Shown piece by piece: positions 49,680 through 58,551 of a DNA stretch of 64,000 bases (its first letter is position 1; each line of letters starts with the position of its first letter). Source of the DNA: Filimonas sp. (GTDB lineage: Bacteria; Bacteroidota; Bacteroidia; Chitinophagales; Chitinophagaceae); assembly GCA_017306865.1 (NCBI GenBank), contig JAFKHH010000011.1, positions 1,178,001 to 1,242,000 on the forward strand, read 5' to 3'. The notes beneath the pieces are model-generated. The model saw only the letters and a list, made by a program, of their open reading frames with translations. It was not told the origin of the DNA and searched no databases. The translations under genes were made by a program, and so were the position numbers.

Positions 49680-49687
49680 TATCTTTG
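49680..49687 (+). promoter_or_regulatory. -7 box very close to higB start
   Basis: TATCTTTG (TAnnTTTG) ends two bases before the higB ATG at 49690, with TTTG about 21 bp upstream. Transcription would begin at or inside the first codons, so higB may be leaderless or start at a downstream codon. Confidence 0.45.
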
Positions 49688-49689
49688 CA

Positions 49690-50046
49690 ATGAGAATTCA
49701 CCTGGTTAGAAAGGAGACGTTAGAATTATTTGCTCAAGGAAATGTACAAAGCCGGTCAGCGTTTACAGAATGGTTAAATAAATTGAAATATGCTGAATGG
49801 CATGCTCCCGGAGATATATTATCTACTTTTCCAAGTGCTGACCTGTTGGGGAATGGTTCGAATAGAGTGGTTTTTGATATAGGAGGGAATAAATACAGAT
49901 TAATTGCAAAATATGCGTTTGGCGATAAGCAAATACATTTATTTGTCTGCTGGATAGGAACGCATGCCGCGTATAGCAAACTTTGTAAAGAGGGCGAACA
50001 ATATATAGTGAGAATCTATAAAAAAATGAAAGATGGAAACACTTAA
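49690..50046 (+). CDS. higB: HigB-family mRNA interferase toxin
   Basis: A 118-residue RelE/HigB-type toxin: R-K-E-T-L-E-L-F (start), L-K-Y-A-E-W-H-A-P-G-D-I, R-V-V-F-D-I-G-G-N-K-Y-R-L-I-A-K (the family's conserved G-N-K-Y-R-L core) and F-V-C-W-I-G-T-H-A-A-Y. It cleaves mRNA on ribosomes when free. The higA-type gene overlaps its 3' end by 14 bp, which is the usual toxin-first order for HigBA. Confidence 0.9.
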   Translation: MRIHLVRKETLELFAQGNVQSRSAFTEWLNKLKYAEWHAPGDILSTFPSADLLGNGSNRVVFDIGGNKYRLIAKYAFGDKQIHLFVCWIGTHAAYSKLCKEGEQYIVRIYKKMKDGNT

Positions 50047-50446
50047 ATACAAAATAATAAATAGCAAGAAACAGTATAAAACGTATTGCGATATACTTGA
50101 GCAGCTTGTGTTTTCTGATATTAAAAATCAAAACACAAAAGATGAGATTGCATTATTAAACTTGCTGATAGAGACGTGGGATAAAAAGCATAATTCTTTT
50201 CATGAATTAGACCCGGTGCAATTGCTTCAATCTTTTATGAAAGAGAAGGATTTGAAGGCAAAAGACCTGGTTGAGATCTTAGACCTTAGTAAAGGATATA
50301 TTTCTGATATACTGCATTATAAAAAAGGGTTCTCAAAAGAGGTGATCAGGAAACTTGCTGATTATTTTAAAGTATCCCAGGAAGCATTTAACCGGCCTTA
50401 TACACTTGTTGTTAAAAAAGACCAGTTAAGTCTTCAGCATAGTTGA
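50033..50446 (+). CDS. higA: HigA-type XRE antitoxin
   Basis: A 137-residue antitoxin. The N-terminal ~70 residues are a helical neutralising region (I-L-E-Q-L-V-F-S-D-I..D-E-I-A-L-L-N-L-L-I-E-T-W). The C-terminal XRE HTH is L-V-E-I-L-D-L-S-K-G-Y-I-S-D-I-L-H-Y-K-K-G-F-S-K-E-V-I-R-K-L-A. It overlaps the toxin gene by 14 bp, so translation is coupled. It would neutralise HigB and repress the pair's promoter. Confidence 0.9.
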   Translation: METLKYKIINSKKQYKTYCDILEQLVFSDIKNQNTKDEIALLNLLIETWDKKHNSFHELDPVQLLQSFMKEKDLKAKDLVEILDLSKGYISDILHYKKGFSKEVIRKLADYFKVSQEAFNRPYTLVVKKDQLSLQHS

Positions 50447-50449
50447 TTT

Positions 50450-50563
50450 GAGATTTGGAATTTGAGATGAACTGTACGAGTAAATACTCATCTCAAATCT
50501 AAAATTTCAAATCTCAAATCATCCTCAACAATTAAACCATCAAACAATACAACATTAAAATCT
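50450..50563. repeat. AT-rich hairpin repeat, copy B
   Basis: A long AT-rich palindrome (GATTTGAGATTTGGAATTTG / CAAATCTCAAATCATCCTC type) with a single conserved end CAACAATTAAACCATCAAAC. It lies between convergent higA and the minus-strand permease gene. It is closely similar to the segment following the other permease gene (copy C). Confidence 0.65.
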
Positions 50564-50564
50564 C

Positions 50565-52979
50565 TTACTCATTCCTTAAACTCTTCACCGGATTTGTCAA
50601 TGCTGTTTTTATTGCCTGGAAGCTGACGGTGAGTAGGGCTATCAGGATAGCAGCCACGGCTGCTGCGGCAAACACCCACCAGCTTAGCTGTACCCTGTAC
50701 TGGTAGCTTTGCAGCCAGTTGTGCATAGTCCACCATGCAACCGGAAAGGCAACAATGCAAGCGATAATAACCAGCAATAAAAAATCTTTAGATAAGAGTA
50801 CGACGATGCCTGATACCTGTGCGCCTAAGACCTTACGTATGCTGATCTCTTTTGTACGACGCTCGGCAGTATAAGCCGCTAAACCAAATAAGCCCAGGCA
50901 GGAAATAACAATTGCCAGTATTGCAAATATCCTGGACAGTTTCCCGATCAACGTTTCATTTAGAAATAGATTATTAAACTGGTCATCTACAAACTTATAT
51001 TCAAAAGGATAATCGGGAACGTGTTGTTTTATAACACTGCCGATTTTATTGAGCGTAGCCTCAATATCGCTATTGTGTTTTGTTCTGATATAAAGTAACG
51101 TAGCCGGTTGCGTACTGTTGTAAAAGATAACGGGCGAAGACTGTCCATACATATCGCCATATACATAATCCTTTACTACACCCACCACAGTCAGTTTATA
51201 GCCACCCCTTTCTTCGGACCAGAATATAGATTTGCCGATAGCACTTCCTTTGCCTAATAGCTTTTCCATAGATTCAGTAACAACTACATTAAAGCCGTTT
51301 GCCGGAACCTTGGGTGTATGTTGCTCATTAAACTCAAAGAGGTCTGTTGGTTCAAAATCCCTGCCACGGAGTACCTGCATACCAACAGTAGATATAAACT
51401 CTTTACTTACCAACCGCTGGGAAATAACGATAATACTGTTTGGCGCTTTGCCTGGCCAGGTAAGCCCGGTAGTATTATTGCCGGAGGTAATGGTTTCATG
51501 GTCTGCCAGCGTTGCATTCTGCACCGTGCCGGTATTGATCAGGTCTTGTTTAATAGAGTTGAATTGCTCCAGCATATTGCCACGCAATTCTACCTGTAAT
51601 AAGTTGTTTTTATCATAGCCTATATTTCTCTGCTTCACATACTGTATCTGCTGGTATACAACCACTGTACCTATAATTAATACAATAGAAACAACAAACT
51701 GTGTGATTACAAGCCCTTTCCTGATAGCGGCTGCGCTGCTGTTTTTTAGTTTCACTCCTTTTAAAACAGCTATCGGGTTAAAAGAGGACAGGTAGAAAGA
51801 AGGGTAACTGCCCGCTATTAATCCGCATAGTATAGTAATGGCTATTAAAGAAAAGAGGTGTGCAGGATTCGCCAGTTGTATAGAAAGATTTTTTTGTACA
51901 AGTGTATTAAATAATGGCAGCACCATGCTTATTAATAATAACGCAACCAAAGTGGCGAGTAGGGACATGAACAATGCCTCGCCAATGAACTGCATGATCA
52001 GTCTTTGTTTTCCTGATCCCAATACCTTACGTACACCAACCTCCTTTGCGCGCTTTTCGCTTCGCGCAGTTGCAAGGTTCATAAAATTGATACATGCAAC
52101 AATGAGTATGATCCATGCTATTATAGAAAATAAACGCACATATAATATTCTGCCATCACCCGTCTGCTTACCGTTTTTAAAATCATCATACAAATGCCAC
52201 TCATTCATGTTGAACAAGAAAGCGTGTGAAGTAGAGGTTTGCGCTCCTTGTTTCTTCGCAATAAAGTCGTGCAGTTGTTTGTTTACATCAGCAACGTGCA
52301 CACCTGTTTTTAATGCCACATAAGTATTAATACCAAAGTTGCCCCATTTGTCCAGCCAGCCATTGTCTTCCCGGTACACTTCATAAGGGATCAGCCAGTC
52401 GAACTGCAGGGAAGAGTTCTCCGGCATGTTTTTCAACACACCTGATACTATATAGTCCTGTTTGTTGTCGATCCTGATAGATTTGCCTACAATGTTTTTG
52501 GTATCGCCAAATACATTTCGCGCCGTTCTCTCTGTGATTACAACAGAATGCAATTGCGAAAATGCATTGCTTGCGGAGCCTTCCTGGAATGGGAAAGCGA
52601 ACATATCAAATACTGATGGGTCTGCATATCTTCCGGACGCATACAATGTTTTGTCTCCATTGGTAAATAAGAGGGACGTAGAGCCTTCGGACATCCGGCA
52701 CGTGTTTGCTACACCAGGCACTTCGCTAAGTATGGAAGGGGCTAGCGGCCCAGGTGTAGATGAGTGAGTGAAAACACCAGCGTCTACATCTGCATTTATT
52801 TCTACAAGATATAATTCATCTTTTTTCTGATAAGTGTTATCATAGTTTACCTCATCTTCTACCCATAAAAAAATAAGCGCTGCACAGGTAATGCCAATAG
52901 CAAGGCCTGCTATATTTAAAAAGCTGTAAGCTTTGTTTTTCCAGAGGCTACGCAGTGTGGATTTAAAAAAGATAAGCAT
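50565..52979 (-). CDS. FtsX/MacB-type ABC permease (paralogue 1)
   Basis: An 804-residue permease with the common Bacteroidota double-FtsX layout. There is an N-terminal TM helix (A-G-L-A-I-G-I-T-C-A-A-L-I-F-L), a MacB_PCD periplasmic domain and three TM helices (first FtsX, with A-T-A-R-S-E-K-R-A-K-E-V-G-V-R-K-V-L-G-S). A second periplasmic domain and final FtsX TMs follow (T-K-E-I-S-I-R-K-V-L-G-A). No ATPase gene is adjacent, which is usual for this group. It is divergently oriented to the closely similar paralogue at 53339 over a 359-bp spacer. The substrate is unknown; such proteins often export peptides or antimicrobials. Confidence 0.93.
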   Translation of the reverse strand: MLIFFKSTLRSLWKNKAYSFLNIAGLAIGITCAALIFLWVEDEVNYDNTYQKKDELYLVEINADVDAGVFTHSSTPGPLAPSILSEVPGVANTCRMSEGSTSLLFTNGDKTLYASGRYADPSVFDMFAFPFQEGSASNAFSQLHSVVITERTARNVFGDTKNIVGKSIRIDNKQDYIVSGVLKNMPENSSLQFDWLIPYEVYREDNGWLDKWGNFGINTYVALKTGVHVADVNKQLHDFIAKKQGAQTSTSHAFLFNMNEWHLYDDFKNGKQTGDGRILYVRLFSIIAWIILIVACINFMNLATARSEKRAKEVGVRKVLGSGKQRLIMQFIGEALFMSLLATLVALLLISMVLPLFNTLVQKNLSIQLANPAHLFSLIAITILCGLIAGSYPSFYLSSFNPIAVLKGVKLKNSSAAAIRKGLVITQFVVSIVLIIGTVVVYQQIQYVKQRNIGYDKNNLLQVELRGNMLEQFNSIKQDLINTGTVQNATLADHETITSGNNTTGLTWPGKAPNSIIVISQRLVSKEFISTVGMQVLRGRDFEPTDLFEFNEQHTPKVPANGFNVVVTESMEKLLGKGSAIGKSIFWSEERGGYKLTVVGVVKDYVYGDMYGQSSPVIFYNSTQPATLLYIRTKHNSDIEATLNKIGSVIKQHVPDYPFEYKFVDDQFNNLFLNETLIGKLSRIFAILAIVISCLGLFGLAAYTAERRTKEISIRKVLGAQVSGIVVLLSKDFLLLVIIACIVAFPVAWWTMHNWLQSYQYRVQLSWWVFAAAAVAAILIALLTVSFQAIKTALTNPVKSLRNE

Positions 52980-53338
52980 ATGTTTGAGTTGTGTTATTTC
53001 AAAATCAAAAAAGAAGCCTTTCGCATAGGCCTTTGAAAATCAAATCATTTACTTAAAAGTGAGGTAGAGCTACTGTCCGGTTTTGATACACCCGGCGTAC
53101 GCTAACAATATTAAACCGTCTTGAGGGAACCGCAAAAAAGAGGACGTATATTTCTGCGGAACACTTCAATAAAGCCATAACGCAATTCATCCTAAAACCA
53201 TTTTCCGTCACAAAAAGGAACGTTCATTGTATCAGAAACGAACAAGTTCGTAAAGCTGACTTCGGACAGGTCTTTAAAAATGAAGTACTTATAAAAATGG
53301 CATTGGCTTAGCGATAAAAAACTATCAAATCAATTGCT
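52980..53338. other. Divergent promoter region of the two permeases
   Basis: 359 bp without a gene, presumed to hold both promoters. I see no confident box or repeat in it. Confidence 0.5.
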
Positions 53339-55765
53339 ATGATCGGCAACTACCTGAAAACCGCAATCCGTTTCCAGTCGAGGAATAAGACATTTACATT
53401 TATCAATATAGCCGGCCTTGCGCTCGGTACTTTGTGCTGTTTGTACATCATGCTGTATGTGATGGATCAATTCAGCTATGACAAGCACCACCGCAATGCA
53501 AAAAATATTTACCGCATTACCTGTACATACAGGTCTAAAGCGAAAGACCTGCTACAGCAGGTCGGTACCACCGCAGCCCCCGCTGCGCCACTGATGAAAC
53601 AGGATTTTGGTGAGGTGGAGCAATATACGCGCGTAGTGCCGTTTGCAGGCATAGATCAGCACTTGCTAGACTATAAGGGGAAGACACTGTATGAGAAAGA
53701 TGCGTTCTATGTTGACTCCACTTTTTTTGATGTGTTTACCTATCACTTTGTAAAAGGAAGTCCGGCTAAAGTATTGGATGAACCTAATACGGCTGTATTG
53801 CTAAAGTCTACAGCAGATAAATTGTTTGGCAATGAAGATCCCATTGGCAAGTCCTTTACAATGGAGAATGCGTATGATAACAAGATTACCTATACGGTTA
53901 AAGGCGTTGTAGATGAGAGCCTGGGAAAGTCACACTTTCATGCGAATATTTTTATAACAATGAATAGCGGTAGCGTTGGCGGTTATATGATGCATGCAGA
54001 TACGTGGACAAGTAATACATATGCTTCATCGTATGTGAAGTTACGCCCGGATGCAAACGTGGCTTCGTTAGAAGAAAGATTGCCTGCGTTCCTCAATCGT
54101 TATGCAGGTGAGCAATTGGCAAAGGCTGCACTGGAAGAGAGGCTCAGTTTGCAACCTATTACTTCTGTACATACGCAGCCAGGATATTTAGGCATCGTAC
54201 TGAGCGAGCCGGTGAATCCCGCCTTTTTGCGTGTACTGGTTGTAATCGCAATACTTATACAAGTGGTAGCCTGTATCAATTTTATGAACCTGTCTACAGC
54301 ACGTGCATCCAGGCGTGCAAAAGAAGTGGGTGTGCGTAAAGTAATGGGAGCGGGCAGACGCGACCTGGTCAGGCAGTTTTTAGGAGAGTCATTTTTGATC
54401 ACACTCATCAGCGTACTTATAGCAATACCATTACTGATCATTGCATTGCCTTTGCTTAATCACATTACGCAATCAGAAGTATCTGTTGCAATGCTGCAAA
54501 GCACAAAGGTAATAGGGCTCTTGGCAGCATTGATCGTACTTACGGGATTAATAGCCGGTAGCTACCCGGCGTTTTATCTTTCTGCATTCCAGTCTATCAG
54601 GATCATGAAAGGCAATTTTACCAATCATATTTCAGCATCGGGCATCCGCCGCGGGTTGGTAGTATTCCAGTTTGTATTAGCCATTGTGCTTATTTCTGGC
54701 ATTGTTGTAATCTACAGCCAGTTGAATTATATTAAGAATAAAGACCTGGGTTTTGAAAAAGACCAACGGCTTGTTTTCTCGTTCTATTCTCCTGATGCTG
54801 TGGGGCGCGTGCCTGCGTTTATGAATGATCTCTCACAACTGGCAGAAGTGAAATCGGTGAGCAACGCCAGTAAATACCTCGGCAATTCACTGTACTTCCG
54901 TAATGCCTTCTTTTTACAAGGGCAAAAAGAAGCGGATCAGCGGGGGACGGATTATATTATTTCAGATGAAAATTTTGTAAAGGCCAACGGTATTAAAGTA
55001 ATTAGTGGCAGGGACTTCGTACATACGGATTCAGCAAAAGTGCTGATCAATGAATCTTATGCAAAGTCGCTAGGCCTTAATGTACACAATGCAGTTGGAA
55101 CTATGTTGTATGATGTACAATCGAGACAGGCGGAGATTGTAGGCGTGCTGAAAGATTTTAATTATGGTACGCTACATAAGCCGGTAGAAAGTTTTGTCCT
55201 GTGGAAACGTGGTATGCACGCAGATCCCTGGCCGACAGTTATTGTTAGTACTTCCGCTACCAGCTACAAAGCATTGCTTGATAAAATAGAAACGATATGG
55301 CATAAAAATATGCCAGGTGTTCCTTTTTCTTATGCCTTTTTGGATGATATGGTTGGTAAACAATATGAAGCTGAAATTTCTATGTCACGCATAATTGATT
55401 CATTTACCATAATGGCTATTCTTATTTCCTGCATGGGCTTGTTTGGCCTCGCTGCATTTAGTGCAGAGCAGCGCAGCAAAGAGATTGGCATACGCAAAGT
55501 GCTGGGAGCGAGCGTGCCTTCCATTACACAATTATTATCTAAAGACTTTATGCGGTTGATCGGTATTGCATTTGTAATTGCTATACCTATTGCATGGTGG
55601 GCCATGAGTAAATGGCTGGAAGCATTCGCTTATCGCATTTCACTTAGTTGGTGGATGTTTGCTATAGCAGGCATTATTTCCTTTATAATCGCCATGCTTA
55701 CAGTAAGCTTTCAATCGGTAAAAGCTGCATTGGTAAACCCGGTGAAGAGTTTAAGGAGTGAGTAA
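53339..55765 (+). CDS. FtsX/MacB-type ABC permease (paralogue 2)
   Basis: An 808-residue permease with the same architecture as paralogue 1: an N-terminal TM (A-G-L-A-L-G-T-L-C-C-L-Y-I-M-L), MacB_PCD, FtsX region with A-S-R-R-A-K-E-V-G-V-R-K-V-M-G-A, a second periplasmic domain and a final FtsX region (S-K-E-I-G-I-R-K-V-L-G-A). The two proteins end alike (V-K-S-L-R-N/S-E), and even the bases after the stop codons are similar, which suggests local inverted duplication followed by divergence. It may assemble with paralogue 1 as a heterodimer (inference). Confidence 0.93.
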   Translation: MIGNYLKTAIRFQSRNKTFTFINIAGLALGTLCCLYIMLYVMDQFSYDKHHRNAKNIYRITCTYRSKAKDLLQQVGTTAAPAAPLMKQDFGEVEQYTRVVPFAGIDQHLLDYKGKTLYEKDAFYVDSTFFDVFTYHFVKGSPAKVLDEPNTAVLLKSTADKLFGNEDPIGKSFTMENAYDNKITYTVKGVVDESLGKSHFHANIFITMNSGSVGGYMMHADTWTSNTYASSYVKLRPDANVASLEERLPAFLNRYAGEQLAKAALEERLSLQPITSVHTQPGYLGIVLSEPVNPAFLRVLVVIAILIQVVACINFMNLSTARASRRAKEVGVRKVMGAGRRDLVRQFLGESFLITLISVLIAIPLLIIALPLLNHITQSEVSVAMLQSTKVIGLLAALIVLTGLIAGSYPAFYLSAFQSIRIMKGNFTNHISASGIRRGLVVFQFVLAIVLISGIVVIYSQLNYIKNKDLGFEKDQRLVFSFYSPDAVGRVPAFMNDLSQLAEVKSVSNASKYLGNSLYFRNAFFLQGQKEADQRGTDYIISDENFVKANGIKVISGRDFVHTDSAKVLINESYAKSLGLNVHNAVGTMLYDVQSRQAEIVGVLKDFNYGTLHKPVESFVLWKRGMHADPWPTVIVSTSATSYKALLDKIETIWHKNMPGVPFSYAFLDDMVGKQYEAEISMSRIIDSFTIMAILISCMGLFGLAAFSAEQRSKEIGIRKVLGASVPSITQLLSKDFMRLIGIAFVIAIPIAWWAMSKWLEAFAYRISLSWWMFAIAGIISFIIAMLTVSFQSVKAALVNPVKSLRSE

Positions 55766-55767
55766 AA

Positions 55768-55975
55768 GATTTTAGTGTTGCATTGTTTAATGGTTTAATT
55801 GTTGAGGATGATATGAAATTTGAGATTTAAGATTTGAGATGACAAACTTGGATGACAAGCTCATTTCAAATATCAAATTTCAAATCTTAAATCAACTCTC
55901 CGTTCCCCCCGCCTCTGCGGTGAAAGGCTATAATCGCGAAGCGATCAACAATTAAACCATGCAACAATTAAACAA
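55768..55975. repeat. AT-rich hairpin repeat, copy C
   Basis: About 208 bp with inverted ends (TGGTTTAATTGTTGA and TCAACAATTAAACCATGCAAC) and an interior AT-rich palindrome plus CCGCCTCTGCGGTG and CGCGAAGCG. It is the inverse of copy A (49341-49508). It directly follows paralogue 2's stop codon. Confidence 0.7.
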
Positions 55976-55977
55976 TT

Positions 55978-56196
55978 CTAACTACTCAGTTTATGTTGAA
56001 TCACCACCAAATGATCATAAAAAGTTTCTGCAATATTATCTGCCAGTACACCACTGCGTAGCAGGTTGATCTTGTCATTAATAAACCCAGGCACATTATT
56101 CTGTACTTCTGCTGCGTTAATTCTGAGCTTCTCCGGTATAGGAGTGGAAAGGAAAAATTTTTCTAATGCTTCTATCTGTTCTGTCGTTACTGCCAT
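55978..56196 (-). CDS. DUF6965-like small protein
   Basis: A 72-residue protein: T-T-E-Q-I-E-A-L-E-K-F-F-L-S-T-P-I-P-E-K-L-R-I-N, V-P-G-F-I-N-D-K-I-N-L-L and F-Y-D-H-L-V-V-I. This pattern (E-x-L-E-x-F-F, then a P, then a helix ending in D-H/R-L) fits the short DUF6965 family of Bacteroidota, function unknown. ATG 56196 is chosen because it begins the conserved segment; the longer ORF adds nine non-conserved residues. Confidence 0.55.
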   Translation of the reverse strand: MAVTTEQIEALEKFFLSTPIPEKLRINAAEVQNNVPGFINDKINLLRSGVLADNIAETFYDHLVVIQHKLSS

Positions 56197-56341
56197 AAGG
56201 GGCGCAATATTACGACAAAACACCTCTCACGTTTTTGTCTTATACTATTAAGTTGTACACATTGCTACGCATAATCTTTATTGGTAATCTGAAATTTTTA
56301 CCAAATGCTTTGTATATACAGGTTTTTCAAAAGAAACGTCC

Positions 56342-56491
56342 GGCCTCAGAAAAGCAGCGTTAAGAAAATTGGTATGAACGCCGAAATCCATTGCTGTTTG
56401 AGCCAGGCGTAACTTACATACTCAGGCTGTAAGCGGCGAGTTCAATGGATTTCGGCGGACAGGACAATTTTTAGCCTGCTTTTCTGGAGCC
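56342..56491. repeat. Long imperfect hairpin element
   Basis: Left arm 56342-56393 and right arm 56443-56491 are inverted repeats. The best part is CGCCGAAATCCATTG / CAATGGATTTCGGCG, 15 bp perfect. Outer blocks CAGAAAAGCAG / CTGCTTTTCTG and AAATTG / CAATTT also pair, forming a roughly 150-nt hairpin. A second hairpin GTTACTTTTTG / CAAAAAGTAAC follows at 56504-56533. It probably belongs to a dispersed intergenic repeat family of this phylum. Confidence 0.6.
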
Positions 56492-56503
56492 TTGATTTTT
56501 TTG

Positions 56504-56533
56504 GTTACTTTTTGTATCAAGACAAAAAGTAAC
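56504..56533. repeat. Short hairpin adjacent to the long element
   Basis: GTTACTTTTTG-N8-CAAAAAGTAAC, an 11-bp perfect stem. It may be a terminator or part of the repeat element. Confidence 0.55.
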
Positions 56534-56646
56534 ACCGTCGGTAGACAAATGAACGTTTGCAATTGGATAGAACGCTAAACTTAGTCAGACAACATTTATT
56601 TTTAATTATCATTGCATCTGAATAACGAAACTGCTTACTGCTATAT
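56534..56646. other. Upstream region of the 7TM receptor gene
   Basis: About 110 bp, AT-rich. No gene seen. Confidence 0.4.
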
Positions 56647-58551
56647 ATGACTATCTACTGCACGCATCTTTACAGAAGGTGGCTGTTGCTCCTTACCCTG
56701 TTACTTTTTACAGCAACGCTACTGCGTGCGCAAAAAGTAGTACAATTAGATGACCGGTTCAATCAGCATATCCTCTCTTACAATGAAATAGAAACATTTG
56801 AAGACACCTCCAATATGTTTCATATACAGGATGTAGCTGCGACTTCTTTCGCACACCGTTTTCAAACCAATAATGGCTTCATCCCCAAAAATTACCATTA
56901 TAAAAGCACCTATTGGTTCCGGGTACGTATTGCAAACGAACTACAGACACGTAAAAGCTGGATCGTAGAGTTTTACGACCAGACCATAGATAATATTCAT
57001 TTTTATTCTCCTGATAAAAACGGTGGCTATACGGTAGATGTGTATGGCGCCTCCTATCCGTTTAAAGAGCGATTGTTCAATCACAAGAACTTTACCGTAA
57101 AACTGGATACAGGTAATAAGGATGCAAAAGTGTATTATTTCTCTGTCCGCTCGCAGCAGCCAGCCAATATAATGGTTGTATTAAAGCCCGTGTCATGGTT
57201 TATCCAATATGGGTTAAAGGAATATTTACTCTTTGGTGTTTTCTACGGCATGATCTTCGTTTTCTGTGTATATAACTTTATGATGTTCCTTGCTGTGCGG
57301 CAAGTACAATACATCTATTATATATTATATAACATCAGTATCGGCGTTTTTGAGATGAGTTCTAATGGTATTGCCTTCCAGTACCTGTGGCCCAATGCGC
57401 CTGCCTGGAACGAGATTGCCTTTGGCATTGCCCTCTACGCCGCCACCGTGTTTGCTATGCTCTTCACACGCGCGTTCCTGCAACTGAAGGTCCGTGCACC
57501 ATTCCTCGACAAGATCCTGGTGTGGCTGCTGGTCATACGAAGCGTATTTTTTGTATTCTGTTTATTCAATCATCAATACTTTATTTATAAATTCCTGGAT
57601 GCAGTGCCACTGCTCATTGCGTTTTATGCCGGTTGTTATGTATTGCATCGGGGATATTACCCCGCGCGCTTCTTTGTTGCCGGTTATAGTTTCTTGCTGT
57701 TGGGACTGATCATACGCGTGCTTAAAACACTCGCATCCATTAACCTGCCGTTTGGCCCGGCTAATTTTTACAGCCTGAATATCTGCTTTGTAATGGAAAT
57801 GCTGTTTGTGTCCTTTGCAATAGGGGATCGTGTACGGCTGATGAAGAAGACGACTGATCTCGCACAGAAGCGGATGATCCGGGAAATGCAGGTGAACCAG
57901 GAACTAAAAGATAACCTGAACCGTGAACTCGAAAAACAAGTAACAGACAGAACGCGTGAAGTAACCGAACAGGCGGATGTAATACAGCAGCAAAACGAAG
58001 ACCTGCTGCAGGCAAACGAACTACTAAAACAACAGGCGCAGGAGATAGCCCGTATGAATGTAATGCTGGCACAGGATAACCAGGTGTTGCAGGTAAATAT
58101 TAAAAAAGTAAATAATGCGCGTGTCCTTTCTGCAGAACTGGACTTTCCCGAGTTTGAAAAAATATATCCTGATGACCTCGTATGCCTGCAATTTTTAGCA
58201 GAGCTGAAAAACGAGAAACAATTCGCCTGCCGTAAATGCGATAATCATACATGGAACCCAGGCCACCTGCCACACAGCAGGCGGTGTACTAAATGCGCCT
58301 ATGAAGAATCTGCAACCACAGGCACCATTTTTCAGAATGCCCATATACCATTAAATAAGGCTTTTTATATGGTATATATGGTGTATGCGACCAAAGGGAA
58401 AATCTCCTCTCACAAACTCTCCGATATGCTTTCCATACGCCAAAGCACTTGCTGGACATATACCAGTAAAGTGAAAAAACTAATGGAAGACCGTAAGAAA
58501 GAACTGCGAAATGCTGGCGAAAAGGGATGGAGTAAGCTGGTGATAGAATGA
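56647..58551 (+). CDS. 7TM-DISM receptor fused to IS1595-transposase-like zinc ribbon
   Basis: A 634-residue protein with an unusual architecture. Residues 1-29 are a signal peptide. Residues 30-180 are a 7TMR-DISMED2 extracellular (sugar-binding-like) domain (Y-W-F-R-V-R-I-A-N). Residues 185-397 are seven TM helices (7TM-DISM). Residues 405-490 are a coiled coil (Q-V-T-D-R-T-R-E-V-T). The C-terminal 510-634 carries a zinc ribbon C528-x2-C531...C547-x2-C550 followed by T-G-T-I-F and Y-M-V-Y-A-T-K-G-K-I-S-S-H-K-L-S. That segment matches the N-terminal DNA-binding region of IS1595-type transposases; no catalytic DDE core follows. I infer a membrane-tethered sensor that acts on DNA directly, perhaps for the downstream glycan genes. 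Confidence 0.85.
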   Translation: MTIYCTHLYRRWLLLLTLLLFTATLLRAQKVVQLDDRFNQHILSYNEIETFEDTSNMFHIQDVAATSFAHRFQTNNGFIPKNYHYKSTYWFRVRIANELQTRKSWIVEFYDQTIDNIHFYSPDKNGGYTVDVYGASYPFKERLFNHKNFTVKLDTGNKDAKVYYFSVRSQQPANIMVVLKPVSWFIQYGLKEYLLFGVFYGMIFVFCVYNFMMFLAVRQVQYIYYILYNISIGVFEMSSNGIAFQYLWPNAPAWNEIAFGIALYAATVFAMLFTRAFLQLKVRAPFLDKILVWLLVIRSVFFVFCLFNHQYFIYKFLDAVPLLIAFYAGCYVLHRGYYPARFFVAGYSFLLLGLIIRVLKTLASINLPFGPANFYSLNICFVMEMLFVSFAIGDRVRLMKKTTDLAQKRMIREMQVNQELKDNLNRELEKQVTDRTREVTEQADVIQQQNEDLLQANELLKQQAQEIARMNVMLAQDNQVLQVNIKKVNNARVLSAELDFPEFEKIYPDDLVCLQFLAELKNEKQFACRKCDNHTWNPGHLPHSRRCTKCAYEESATTGTIFQNAHIPLNKAFYMVYMVYATKGKISSHKLSDMLSIRQSTCWTYTSKVKKLMEDRKKELRNAGEKGWSKLVIE

